DNA of 20,802 bases from Pseudomonadota bacterium (lineage in GTDB: Bacteria; Pseudomonadota; Gammaproteobacteria; Burkholderiales; Burkholderiaceae_E): positions 1-20,802 of the forward strand of contig JAEWEW010000206.1 of NCBI GenBank assembly GCA_023389175.1. The letters are read 5' to 3'. This document shows, in pieces, positions 13,755 to 20,802 of the stretch (position 1 is its first letter; every line of letters begins with the position of its first letter). The notes below the pieces were generated by a model that did not search any database, had not been told where the DNA came from, and saw only the letters and a program-made list of their open reading frames with translations. A program made the translations under genes and the position numbers.

Positions 13755-14744
13755 TCAACTGCTCCGGGAGACCGAATAGGTCGCCAAGTATAGCAAAGCG
13801 TCCCGATGCTGCGACGCCGGCAACGCGCCGAGGGCATCACGCGCCCGCGCTGCCTCGCGCTCGGCAAGCTGGCGGGTGTAGCCGAGCGCGTCGTGGCGCT
13901 GCATCGCCGCGTGGATCTCGTCGAACCGGTCGGTGCCGCCGGCCCGGATCGCCTCGCTGACGACGGCCCGGTCCGCTGCCGTGCCGGCCTGCATCACCCG
14001 GATGAGGGGCAGGGTGGGCTTGCCCTCGCGCAGGTCGTCCCCCACGTTCTTGCCCAGCTCCGCGCTCGCCCCGGAGTAGTCCAGCACGTCGTCCACCAGC
14101 TGGAAGGCGGTGCCGAGATGTCTGCCGTAGGAAGCCGCCGCCCGCTCGACCGTCTCGTCCGCATCGCAGAGGACCGCGCCGATCTGCGCCGCCGACTCGA
14201 ACAGCTTGGCGGTCTTGTAGCGGATGACCTGGAGGTAGGCGGCCTCGTCGACGTCCGGATCGCGGCAATTCAGCAGTTGCAGCACCTCGCCCTCGGCGAT
14301 GGTGTTGGTCGAGTCGGCGAGGATCCGCTGGATCTTCATCTCGTTGACCTCCACCATCATCTGGAAGGCACGGGAGTAAAGGAAGTCGCCCACAAGCACC
14401 GCCGCCGCGTTGCCGAACTGCGCGTTGGCGGTAGGACGGCCGCGGCGCAGGGTGGATTCGTCCACCACGTCGTCGTGCAGCAGGGTGGCGGTATGGATGA
14501 ACTCCACCACGGCCGCGAGCAGCCAGTGGTGGCCGCAGCGCTGCTGCACCTCGGTGCGGCCATAGCCGAGCGCGCGCGCGAAGAGCAGCAGCAGAACGGG
14601 CCGCAGCCGCTTGCCGCCCGCCCCGATGATGTAGTCGGCGATCGTGCTGATCAGGACCACGGGGCTGTCGAGCCGCTTCCGGATGACGCGGTCGACCTCC
14701 GCGAGGTCGCTGGTGATGATCGGGAACGACTCGTAGGGGTTCAA
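13755..14744 (-). CDS. ispB: octaprenyl (all-trans polyprenyl) diphosphate synthase
   Basis: A 329-residue trans-prenyltransferase that condenses isopentenyl units to make the isoprenoid side chain of ubiquinone. The first aspartate-rich motif is LLHDDVVDE (Asp91, Asp92, Asp95) followed by RRGRPTANAQFGNAAAVLVGDF; the second is QLVDDVLDYSG (Asp218, Asp219, Asp222). GGKRLRP (43-49) binds the diphosphate, and GKNVGDDLREGKPTLPL is the conserved segment downstream. The sequence aligns well by eye with E. coli IspB along most of its length. The only sensible start is TTG at 14744, without a clear ribosome binding site; the N-terminus then fits the family. It is divergent from rplU, the usual betaproteobacterial layout. 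Confidence 0.94.
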   Translation of the reverse strand: MNPYESFPIITSDLAEVDRVIRKRLDSPVVLISTIADYIIGAGGKRLRPVLLLLFARALGYGRTEVQQRCGHHWLLAAVVEFIHTATLLHDDVVDESTLRRGRPTANAQFGNAAAVLVGDFLYSRAFQMMVEVNEMKIQRILADSTNTIAEGEVLQLLNCRDPDVDEAAYLQVIRYKTAKLFESAAQIGAVLCDADETVERAAASYGRHLGTAFQLVDDVLDYSGASAELGKNVGDDLREGKPTLPLIRVMQAGTAADRAVVSEAIRAGGTDRFDEIHAAMQRHDALGYTRQLAEREAARARDALGALPASQHRDALLYLATYSVSRSS

Positions 14745-14780
14745 GTTGACTGTGGCTTTGAGGGGGCAGGGTCGCCGGAA

Positions 14781-14786
14781 AGTATA
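14781..14786 (-). promoter_or_regulatory. candidate -10 box for ispB
   Basis: TATACT (14786-14781), within TTATACTTT on the minus strand, lies about 37 bases before the TTG start of ispB. No convincing -35 hexamer stands at the right distance. Confidence 0.3.
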
Positions 14787-14897
14787 AGGTGCCGGGAAGC
14801 GCGGTACTGGTGCGCGCCCGCTTGACTAGGGTCGGCAACAGGGCCGGCCGGCGGGAGCCACCTGGCGATTGCCAGCGTTCCGGCCGGGCGCTCGGAG

Positions 14898-14913
14898 TCT
14901 CGAGGCCTCGAGA
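14898..14913. promoter_or_regulatory. perfect 16-base palindrome upstream of the rplU promoter
   Basis: TCTCGAGGCCTCGAGA is its own reverse complement over all 16 bases and ends five bases before the rplU -35 hexamer. It may bind a dimeric regulator of the ribosomal operon or of divergent ispB. I know of no named regulator with this site. Confidence 0.45.
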
Positions 14914-14918
14914 GCGGT

Positions 14919-14947
14919 TTGACCCCGAGGCGGGGACTTTCTATAAT
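14919..14947 (+). promoter_or_regulatory. strong sigma-70 promoter of rplU-rpmA
   Basis: TTGACC (14919-14924), a 17-base spacer and the consensus TATAAT (14942-14947). Transcription should begin near 14954 and leave a pyrimidine-rich leader of about 45 bases ending in GGAGAG before the rplU ATG. Strength and place suit a ribosomal protein operon. Confidence 0.85.
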
Positions 14948-14998
14948 TACCGGTTCCTCTCGTTTCACCGCTCTTTTCTCGACAGTGGAGAGTTTCCC

Positions 14999-15694
14999 AT
15001 GTACGCGGTCATAAAAACCGGCGGCAAGCAGTACAAGGTCAGCCCCGGCGACAAGATCAAGGTAGAACAGATACCCGCAGACATCGGAGCCGACATCCAG
15101 CTCGACCAGGTCCTTGCCGTTGGCAACGGGGACCAGATCAGGATAGGTGCGCCCCTGGTGGGCGGCGCCGCGGTATCGGCAACGGTCCTCTCGCAGGGAC
15201 GTCATCCCAAGGTGCGCATCTTCAAGATGCGCCGGCGCAAGCATTACCAGAAGCACCAGGGCCACCGGCAGAACTACACCGAGTTGCTGATCGCGCAGAT
15301 CGCCTCGGATCTCGGCGTGTTCAAGGCCGAGGAGAAGCAGTCCAAGGAGCAGTCCAAGGCCAAGCTGTCGGCAGGCGAAAAACCGGCCGCGGCCAAGCCG
15401 GCTCGAGTCAAGTCGCAGGGCAAGGCGGCCGGCGAGGCACCGGACGACCTGACGCGCATCGAAGGCATCGGCCCGAAGATTGCCGAGATCCTCCAGGCTG
15501 GCGGCATCGGCTCGTTCCAGGAGCTCGCCTCCGCCAAGGTGGAGCGGCTGAAGGAGCTGCTCGATGCGGCCGGCTCCAACTTCGCGACCCACGATCCCGG
15601 CACCTGGCCGGAGCAGGCCGGCCTCGCGGCGAAGGGGGATTGGGAAGGACTGGACAAGCTCAAGGCCGCTCTCGACGGCGGCCGGCGCGCCTGA
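14999..15694 (+). CDS. rplU: ribosomal protein bL21 with a C-terminal helix-hairpin-helix extension
   Basis: Residues 1-104 are a complete bL21 (start MYAVIKTGGKQYKVSPGDKI, then the 23S rRNA-binding MRRRKHYQKHQGHRQ at 77-91). The usual protein ends at about 103 residues, but this frame continues without interruption to 231. A Lys/Ala/Glu-rich linker (105-147) leads to a compact C-terminal domain (148-231) beginning DDLTRIEGIGPKIAEIL, a helix-hairpin-helix element, and followed by FQELASAKVERLKELLDAAG and DPGTWPEQAGLAAKGDW. Similar tails occur on L21 of some alphaproteobacteria. GGAGAG precedes the ATG by six bases. I chose this ATG because it is the invariant L21 start; the frame is open upstream but meaningless there. 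Role: large-subunit assembly; the tail may bind nucleic acid. Confidence 0.95.
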   Translation: MYAVIKTGGKQYKVSPGDKIKVEQIPADIGADIQLDQVLAVGNGDQIRIGAPLVGGAAVSATVLSQGRHPKVRIFKMRRRKHYQKHQGHRQNYTELLIAQIASDLGVFKAEEKQSKEQSKAKLSAGEKPAAAKPARVKSQGKAAGEAPDDLTRIEGIGPKIAEILQAGGIGSFQELASAKVERLKELLDAAGSNFATHDPGTWPEQAGLAAKGDWEGLDKLKAALDGGRRA

Positions 15695-15714
15695 GCATCC
15701 CCGGTATGAGGTCG

Positions 15715-15752
15715 GCAACGGCGCGGTCGCAACGGCGCGGCCGGCAACGGCG
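15715..15752 (+). repeat. three copies of GCAACGGCG between rplU and rpmA
   Basis: GCAACGGCG appears at 15715-15723, 15729-15737 and 15744-15752, spaced 14 and 15 bases apart, in the 81-base gap just before the rpmA ribosome binding site. It may be a slippage product. Confidence 0.7.
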
Positions 15753-15775
15753 ACAGTGATTGCAGGAGTATAGGA

Positions 15776-16039
15776 ATGGCACAGAAGAAAGGCGGCGGCT
15801 CGACCCGTAACGGCCGCGATTCGAATCCCAAGATGCTGGGCGTCAAGGCGTTCGGCGGCCAGATGGTGTCCGCGGGATCGATCATCGTGCGCCAGCGCGG
15901 CACGCGCTTCCATCCGGGCGTCAACGTGGGGCTCGGCAAGGACCACACGCTGTTCGCCCTGGTGGACGGCCGGGTGCAGTTCGGAGTGAAGGGTCCGCAG
16001 CACAACAACACGGTCAGCATCGAGCCGGTGGAGGCCTAG
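15776..16039 (+). CDS. rpmA: ribosomal protein bL27
   Basis: An 87-residue bL27 with the universal opening MAQKKGGGSTRNGRDSNPK, the core LGVKAFGGQMVSAGSIIVRQRGT and HPGVNVGLGKDHTLFALVDG. The N-terminal tail reaches the peptidyl-transferase centre, and here it starts directly with MAQKKG without the cleavable extension seen in Firmicutes. AGGAG lies about nine bases upstream and a second purine run, AGGA, abuts the start. It is the second gene of the rplU operon, followed by an intrinsic terminator. Confidence 0.98.
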   Translation: MAQKKGGGSTRNGRDSNPKMLGVKAFGGQMVSAGSIIVRQRGTRFHPGVNVGLGKDHTLFALVDGRVQFGVKGPQHNNTVSIEPVEA

Positions 16040-16117
16040 GGCCATCCACCGGTCCCGCGCGAACGCGCCGCGCAGGCGCGGGTTGCAGGCGCGCGGCAAC
16101 CGGCATCGTTGAGCAGG

Positions 16118-16149
16118 ATGGCTCCGCAGGCTGCGGGGCCATTTTGTTT
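16118..16149 (+). terminator. intrinsic terminator or attenuator between rpmA and obgE
   Basis: ATGGCTCCGCA (16118-16128) and TGCGGGGCCAT (16132-16142) pair into an 11-base stem with one G-T pair and a three-base GGC loop. TTTTGTTT follows (16142-16149). It ends 17 bases before the obgE start codon. It should end or reduce rplU-rpmA transcripts, giving less obgE-proB than ribosomal mRNA; no separate obgE promoter is evident after it. Confidence 0.75.
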
Positions 16150-16166
16150 GGGATCTTGACCACCAG

Positions 16167-17225
16167 ATGAAGTTCATCGACGAGGCGCGCATCGAGGTCG
16201 CTGCCGGCGACGGCGGCAACGGCTCGGCCTCGTTTCGTCGCGAGAAGTTCATCCCCTTCGGCGGGCCGGATGGCGGCGACGGGGGCCGCGGCGGCTCCAT
16301 CTATGCGGTCGCGGACCGCAACCTCAACACGCTGATCGACTACCGCTATACCCGCCGCTTTGCCGCCCGCAAGGGCGAGAACGGGCGGGGCTCGGACCAG
16401 TACGGCAAGGGCGGCGAGGACATCGTGCTGCGCATGCCGGTCGGCACGCAGATCTTCGACGATGCAAGCGGCGAGCTGCTCTTCGATCTCACGCGCGACG
16501 GCGAGCGGGTGTGCATCGCCAAGGGCGGCGATGGCGGCCTCGGCAACCTCCACTTCAAGTCGAGCACCAACCGCGCGCCCACCAAGGCGACCAAGGGCTG
16601 GCCGGGTGAGCAGCGGTCGCTGCGCCTCGAGCTCAAGGTGCTTGCGGACGTGGGGTTGCTCGGCATGCCGAACGCCGGCAAGTCGACGCTGATCGCGCGG
16701 ATCTCCAACGCCCGGCCGAAGGTGGCCGACTACCCGTTCACCACGCTGCATCCGAACCTGGGCGTGGTCCGGGTGGAGGCCTCGCGCAGCTTCGTCGTGG
16801 CCGACGTGCCGGGGCTGATCGAAGGCGCCGCCGAGGGGGCCGGCCTGGGCCACCGGTTCCTGCGTCACCTGCAGCGCACCCGGCTGCTGCTGCACCTGGT
16901 GGACGCGGTCCCCCTCGACGAGGGGCGCGATCCGGTGGCGGAGGCGGCGGCGATCGTCGAGGAGCTGCGCAGGTACGATCCCGAGCTGCATGCCAAGCCC
17001 CGCTGGCTGGTGCTGAACAAGCTCGACATGGTCGAGCCGGGCGAGCGGGAGGCGCTCCGCCAGCGCATCGTCGACGGGCTCGGATGGAAGGGGCCGGTGT
17101 TCTCGATCTCGGCGCTGACCGGCGAAGGCTGCCGCGAGCTCTTCTACGCGATCGCGCAGCACCTGTTCGATCAGGAGACCGAAGCGGCGCCGCCCCCGGA
17201 CGTGCGCTTCGACCGGGAGCCATGA
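16167..17225 (+). CDS. obgE: Obg/CgtA GTPase
   Basis: A 352-residue essential GTPase involved in 50S subunit maturation and stress signalling. The glycine-rich Obg fold occupies 1-158 (MKFIDEARIEVAAGDGGNG, GGPDGGDGGRGG, KGGDGGLGN). The G domain follows: G1 GMPNAGKS (166-173), switch I FTT (191-193), G3 DVPG (213-216), G4 NKLD (284-287) and G5 SAL near 315. The tail after 335 is short and acidic. The ribosome binding site is weak, in keeping with low expression relative to rpmA. The stop overlaps the proB start by four bases (ATGA), so the two genes are translationally coupled. Confidence 0.97.
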   Translation: MKFIDEARIEVAAGDGGNGSASFRREKFIPFGGPDGGDGGRGGSIYAVADRNLNTLIDYRYTRRFAARKGENGRGSDQYGKGGEDIVLRMPVGTQIFDDASGELLFDLTRDGERVCIAKGGDGGLGNLHFKSSTNRAPTKATKGWPGEQRSLRLELKVLADVGLLGMPNAGKSTLIARISNARPKVADYPFTTLHPNLGVVRVEASRSFVVADVPGLIEGAAEGAGLGHRFLRHLQRTRLLLHLVDAVPLDEGRDPVAEAAAIVEELRRYDPELHAKPRWLVLNKLDMVEPGEREALRQRIVDGLGWKGPVFSISALTGEGCRELFYAIAQHLFDQETEAAPPPDVRFDREP

Positions 17226-18349
17226 AGCCGCCGGCGCGGGTGGTCATCAAGGTCGGCTCGTCGCTGGTGACCAACGAGGGTCGCGGCGTCGACCTGGCCG
17301 CGATCGAGCACTGGAGCGAGCAGATCGCGCGCATCCGCAAGCCCGCCGGCGACGGCAGCCGCACCGTGCCCGAGATCGTGCTGGTGTCCTCGGGCGCCGT
17401 CGCTGAGGGGATGAAGCGGCTCGGATGGAAGCGCCGGCCGCGCGAGATGAGCGACCTGCAGGCCGCCGCCGCGATCGGGCAGATGGGGCTGGTGCAGGCT
17501 TACGAGAGCGGCTTTCGGCGCCACGGGATCATGACCGCGCAGATCCTGCTCACCCACGACGACCTGTCGGACCGCAAGCGCTATCTCAATGCCCGTTCGA
17601 CGCTGCTCGGCCTGCTGCGGCTTGGCGTGCTGCCGATCGTCAACGAGAACGACACGGTGGTCACCGACGAGATCAAGCTGGGCGACAACGACACGCTCGG
17701 TGCCCTGGTCACGAACCTGATCGAGGCGGAGCTGCTGGTCATCCTCACCGACCAGGCCGGGCTCTTCACGGCGGATCCGCGCCGGGATCCCGATGCCAGC
17801 CTGCTGGCGGAGGTGCGTGCCGGCGACGTCTCCCTGGAAGCGATGGCGGGCGGCGCCGGCAGTGCCATCGGCAAGGGGGGCATGATCACCAAGGTGCTCG
17901 CCGCCAAGCGGGCCGCCTCGAGCGGTGCCTCCACCGTGGTCTGCTCGGGTCGCGAGCCGGACGTGCTGGTGCGGCTGATGCAGGGCGAAGCGGTCGGCAC
18001 GCGGTTCGTTGCCCAGACGCCGCGGCTTGCCGCACGCAAGAAGTGGATGGCCGATCACCTGCAGCTGCGCGGCGCGGTGGTGCTCGACGCCGGCGCGGTG
18101 ACCGCGCTGATGAAGCAGGGGCGCAGCCTGCTGCCGATCGGCGTCACGGAGGTACGGGGCGAGTTCGATCGCGGCGAGCTCGTCGCCATCCTGGATCCGG
18201 GTGGCCTGGAGCTTGCCCGCGGGCTGGTCAACTATGCGAGCAACGACGCGCGCCGCATCCTGCGCAAGCCATCGAGCCGGATCGAGTCGATACTCGGCTT
18301 CTTCGAGGAGCCGGAGCTGATTCACCGCGATAATCTGGTCTTCCGCTAA
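17222..18349 (+). CDS. proB: glutamate 5-kinase
   Basis: A 375-residue kinase catalysing the first step of proline synthesis, phosphorylating glutamate to glutamyl 5-phosphate. The amino-acid kinase domain covers about 1-260: VVIKVGSSLVTNEG near the start, VLVSSGAVAEGMKRLG, PIVNENDTVVTDEIKLGDNDTLGALV, the ATP-site LTDQAGLFTADPR, and GKGGMITKVLAA. A PUA domain fills about 280-365 (GAVVLDAGAVTALMKQGRSLLPIGVTEVRGEFDRGE). The ATG lies in the ATGA overlap with obgE. It lacks proA next to it, as is usual in betaproteobacteria, where proB follows obgE. Confidence 0.97.
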   Translation: MKPPARVVIKVGSSLVTNEGRGVDLAAIEHWSEQIARIRKPAGDGSRTVPEIVLVSSGAVAEGMKRLGWKRRPREMSDLQAAAAIGQMGLVQAYESGFRRHGIMTAQILLTHDDLSDRKRYLNARSTLLGLLRLGVLPIVNENDTVVTDEIKLGDNDTLGALVTNLIEAELLVILTDQAGLFTADPRRDPDASLLAEVRAGDVSLEAMAGGAGSAIGKGGMITKVLAAKRAASSGASTVVCSGREPDVLVRLMQGEAVGTRFVAQTPRLAARKKWMADHLQLRGAVVLDAGAVTALMKQGRSLLPIGVTEVRGEFDRGELVAILDPGGLELARGLVNYASNDARRILRKPSSRIESILGFFEEPELIHRDNLVFR

Positions 18350-18371
18350 CTTCCCTACAGGAGACTGCCCG

Positions 18372-19280
18372 ATGGCGAGCAGCAGCAAGACGCGCGTCGG
18401 ATTCATCGGCGCTTCCGGCATGATGGGTCACGGCATGGCGAAGAACCTCCTCGCCAAGGGGTATTCCCTGTCGCTCACCATCCATCGGAACGCGGATGCC
18501 GTGGCGGACCTGGTGGCGGCAGGCGCCAGCCGGGTGGACTCGCCGGCCGCGCTCGCCGCGGTGTCGGAAGTGATCTTCATCTGCGTGACCGGCTCGCCCC
18601 AGGTGGAGGCGCTGTTCGAGGGGCCGCAGGGGCTGCTCGACGGCGCTCGGCCGGGCATCCGCATCGTGGATTGCTCGACCAGCGAGCCGCAATCCACTGC
18701 CCGCCTGCGCGAGGCGGCTGCCGGCCGCGGCATGACGCTGATCGATGCGCCGCTCGCGCGCACTCCGGTCGAGGCGGAGCAGGGACGGCTGAACGTCATC
18801 CTGGGGGCGGACGAGCCCGATCGTGCCGCGCTCGATCCGATCCTGCGGACCTTCGCGGAGAACGTCTTCCACGTCGGCGGACCGGGCGCCGGGCATACGG
18901 TCAAGCTGCTCAACAACTTCGTGGCGCAGGCGATCTGCACCGCGGCCGCGGAAGCCTTCGCGGTCGGCGCGAAGGCCGGCATCGATCCGCGCAAGCTGGT
19001 GGACGTGATCTCGGCCGGCGGCGTGAACTCGGGGCTCTTCCAGGCCATGGCGAAGACGCTCTCCGGCGAGATGGACGGGTTGAAGTTCGGCCTCGACAAC
19101 GCCCGCAAGGACATCCGCTACTACACGCATCTTGCGGAAGCGCACGACGTGCCGACGATGGTCGGCGAGGCGGTCCACCAGGCGCTATGCCTGGCAAGCG
19201 CGCTCGGCTACGGCGGCGAATACGTGCCGTCGCTGGTGCGCGCGCAGGAAAAGGTGACCGGCGCGCGTATCGTCCCGTAA
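18372..19280 (+). CDS. NAD(P)-dependent beta-hydroxyacid dehydrogenase (3-hydroxyisobutyrate dehydrogenase family)
   Basis: A 302-residue oxidoreductase of the HIBADH/6-phosphogluconate dehydrogenase superfamily. The Rossmann loop is GFIGASGMMGHGMAKNL (10-26), with THR (37-39 region) after the second strand, which favours NADP. The C-terminal domain holds the catalytic lysine, Lys178 in GPGAGHTVKLLNNFV, and NSGLF. The substrate-binding segment that normally reads DAPVSGG is here DAPLARTPVEAEQG (125-138), so the Ser-Gly-Gly loop is replaced and the substrate is probably not simple 3-hydroxyisobutyrate. AGGAG lies about eight bases before the ATG, 22 bases after proB, so it may be cotranscribed. 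The exact reaction is unknown. Confidence 0.9.
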   Translation: MASSSKTRVGFIGASGMMGHGMAKNLLAKGYSLSLTIHRNADAVADLVAAGASRVDSPAALAAVSEVIFICVTGSPQVEALFEGPQGLLDGARPGIRIVDCSTSEPQSTARLREAAAGRGMTLIDAPLARTPVEAEQGRLNVILGADEPDRAALDPILRTFAENVFHVGGPGAGHTVKLLNNFVAQAICTAAAEAFAVGAKAGIDPRKLVDVISAGGVNSGLFQAMAKTLSGEMDGLKFGLDNARKDIRYYTHLAEAHDVPTMVGEAVHQALCLASALGYGGEYVPSLVRAQEKVTGARIVP

Positions 19281-19286
19281 GCCGGC

Positions 19287-20802
19287 ATGGATGGTGCAAT
19301 CAGGGCGGCGCTGGGCGCCGCCGCGACGACGCTGCTGCTGCTGGTCACGGCCTGCGGCGACGATTCCGGTCGCGATGCCGCGGATGTCTCGAGCTCGAGT
19401 GCCTACGCCGGCAAGTGCGCACCGGACAACCCGCTCGCGCGGGACGGCAACGGCAACCTGCTCTCGCGTTATGCCAACGGCACGCTCGACGACGAGCGGC
19501 GCTGGGTACGGTCCTACATGAACGAGGCCTACCTCTGGTATGCCGAAATGCCGGACCCGGACCCGACGCTCCCGGCATTCAACACGACGCCGGCGCAGAC
19601 GGCGCTGGACGCCTGGTTCGACGCGCTGAAGACCCCGGCGCTCACTCCTTCGGGCACGCCGAAGGACCGATACAGCTTCACCATGCCGACCGCCCAGTGG
19701 AACTCGATGTCCCAGAGCGGCGTGATCGGCGGCTATGGGATCGAGTGGGTGGTCGCTTCGGGCACGCGACCGCGCGAGGCGCGGGTCGCTTACGTGGAAG
19801 CCGGCTCGCCGGCGGCCGCGGGCGGTATCGCGCGGGGCGACCGCCTGCTCGCGGTCACGGTGAACGGAATCCGCATCGATTTCGTGGACACCGCGGTCCA
19901 GGCCGAGATCGACCAGCTCAACGAGACGCTGTTCTCGCCGCCCACCGGCACGCGGGCCACGCTCACCCTGCGCAGCAACGGCGGCTTCGAGCGCGACGTG
20001 CCGCTGGTCGCGGGCGACGTGCGCACGACGCCGGTGAAGGAGGCGCGCCTGATCGATGCCGGCGGCGACCGGATCGGCTATCTGCTGCTGAACGACTTCA
20101 TCGTGCCGGCCGAGGGACAGCTCCGCGATGCGGTGCAGTCGTTCAAGGACGCCGGCGTGCAGGATCTGGTGCTCGACCTGCGCTACAACGGCGGCGGCTA
20201 CCTCTACATCGCCAGCCAGCTCGCCTGGATGGTGGCGCCGCCGCGCAGCACCACCGGCAAGACTTTCGAGCGCTCGGTCTACAGCGACAAGCGGCAGAGC
20301 GCGGGCACCCGCATGCAGTTCTTCGGCTCGAGCAGCGGACAGCCCGGCAGCGGCACGACCGTGGGCGCGCCGCTGCCGAACCTCGGCCTGCCGCGGGTCT
20401 ACGTGCTCGCCGGCAAGGGCACCTGCTCTGCCAGCGAATCGGTGATCAACGGGCTGCGCGGCGTCGACGTGGAGGTGATCCTGCTCGGCGGCACCACCTG
20501 TGGCAAGCCGTACGGCTTCACCGCCCGCGACAATTGCGGCCTCTCGTATTTTCCCGTCGAGTTCCAGGGGGTGAACGAGAAAGGCTTCGGCGAATTCGCC
20601 GACGGCTTCGCGCCCACCTGCCCGGTTCCGGACGATCTGGAAAGCCCGCTCGGCACCGAAAGCGAAGGCCTCCTCGCCGCCGCGCTCGCCTATCGCAGCG
20701 GCGCGACCTGCGCGGCCATCGCGGCGTCGGCGCAGGCGAAGGCGTCGCGTGGCGGCGGCGAGCGGGGCATGTCGCCGGAAGGCGTGATCGTGCGCCCGCC
20801 CT
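19287..20802 (+). CDS. S41-family carboxy-terminal-processing peptidase, lipoprotein (partial)
   Basis: The frame is open to the right edge (505 residues seen, C-terminus missing). A hydrophobic leader ends in the lipobox VTAC, so Cys23 would be lipidated. A PDZ-like domain lies at about 145-240 (GVIGGYGIEWVV, SPAAAGGIARGDRLLAVTVNG). The S41 catalytic domain follows, with DLRYNGGGYLYIASQLAWM (297-315), the nucleophile Ser381 and Glu384 in GTCSASES, and the general-base Lys407 in GGTTCGKPYGF. Several cysteines around the active site (380, 405, 417, 445, 475) suggest disulfides. It begins six bases after the dehydrogenase stop without a clear ribosome binding site, so translation may be coupled. 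It should be an envelope protease with specificity for C-terminal tails or peptides. Confidence 0.88.
   Translation, partial: MDGAIRAALGAAATTLLLLVTACGDDSGRDAADVSSSSAYAGKCAPDNPLARDGNGNLLSRYANGTLDDERRWVRSYMNEAYLWYAEMPDPDPTLPAFNTTPAQTALDAWFDALKTPALTPSGTPKDRYSFTMPTAQWNSMSQSGVIGGYGIEWVVASGTRPREARVAYVEAGSPAAAGGIARGDRLLAVTVNGIRIDFVDTAVQAEIDQLNETLFSPPTGTRATLTLRSNGGFERDVPLVAGDVRTTPVKEARLIDAGGDRIGYLLLNDFIVPAEGQLRDAVQSFKDAGVQDLVLDLRYNGGGYLYIASQLAWMVAPPRSTTGKTFERSVYSDKRQSAGTRMQFFGSSSGQPGSGTTVGAPLPNLGLPRVYVLAGKGTCSASESVINGLRGVDVEVILLGGTTCGKPYGFTARDNCGLSYFPVEFQGVNEKGFGEFADGFAPTCPVPDDLESPLGTESEGLLAAALAYRSGATCAAIAASAQAKASRGGGERGMSPEGVIVRPP

Noticed and set aside
14741..16300. A 519-codon minus-strand frame across rplU, rpmA and the obgE start
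   Set aside because: It is antisense to ribosomal protein genes and a strong promoter; the translation has no family features.
17171..18421. A 416-codon minus-strand frame opposite proB
   Set aside because: Shadow of a fully recognisable glutamate 5-kinase gene.

Overview
The window reads as chromosomal DNA of a high-GC betaproteobacterium, most likely Burkholderiales. The evidence is the housekeeping order ispB / rplU-rpmA-obgE-proB with a tRNA-Pro beside ispB, the presence of a Bug-type solute-binding protein and TctB (tripartite tricarboxylate transport families that are abundant in this group), and dense catabolic genes. No insertion sequence, integrase, CRISPR array or rRNA is visible. 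No gene-free stretch exceeds 300 bases; the two largest are 338-558, which holds a candidate promoter and operator for tctB, and 14745-14998, which holds the rplU promoter.

Left part (1-7242). On the minus strand, reading leftwards, lie an acyl-CoA dehydrogenase, a Bug solute-binding protein and a class III (CaiB/BaiF) CoA-transferase, then an OmpR-type response regulator, its histidine kinase and the start of tctB, which runs off the left edge. A LysR regulator is divergent from the dehydrogenase. Together they suggest uptake of a small carboxylate through a tripartite transporter, its conversion to a CoA thioester, and flavin-dependent dehydrogenation. The LysR-dehydrogenase-Bug-CoA-transferase block looks lower in GC (about 60-67% in the 60-base lines I counted) than the adjoining two-component genes (about 73-75%).

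Middle part (7327-13539). A second minus-strand operon encodes a VOC-fold (glyoxalase/dioxygenase-like) enzyme, a class A FAD aromatic hydroxylase, a 67-residue DUF2783 protein and a DUF2889 protein. It starts at a near-consensus sigma-70 promoter flanked by two palindromes, and a divergent IclR-family regulator sits on the other side, so this is probably a regulated aromatic-catabolism operon. It is followed on the plus strand by a two-HKD phospholipase D family protein and a secreted DUF1080 protein. Between these two is a short minus-strand remnant resembling the end of a branched-chain amino acid-type binding protein.

Right part (13568-20802). tRNA-Pro(CGG) and ispB (polyprenyl diphosphate synthase for the quinone side chain) are on the minus strand. 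Divergent from them, behind a strong promoter, are rplU, rpmA, obgE and proB, with an intrinsic terminator or attenuator between rpmA and obgE. The rplU product carries an unusual C-terminal helix-hairpin-helix extension that makes it about twice the normal size of bL21. A beta-hydroxyacid dehydrogenase family gene and a lipoprotein S41 peptidase, cut by the right edge, complete the window.

All calls rest on reading motifs, spacing and ribosome binding sites by eye; no database search was run.
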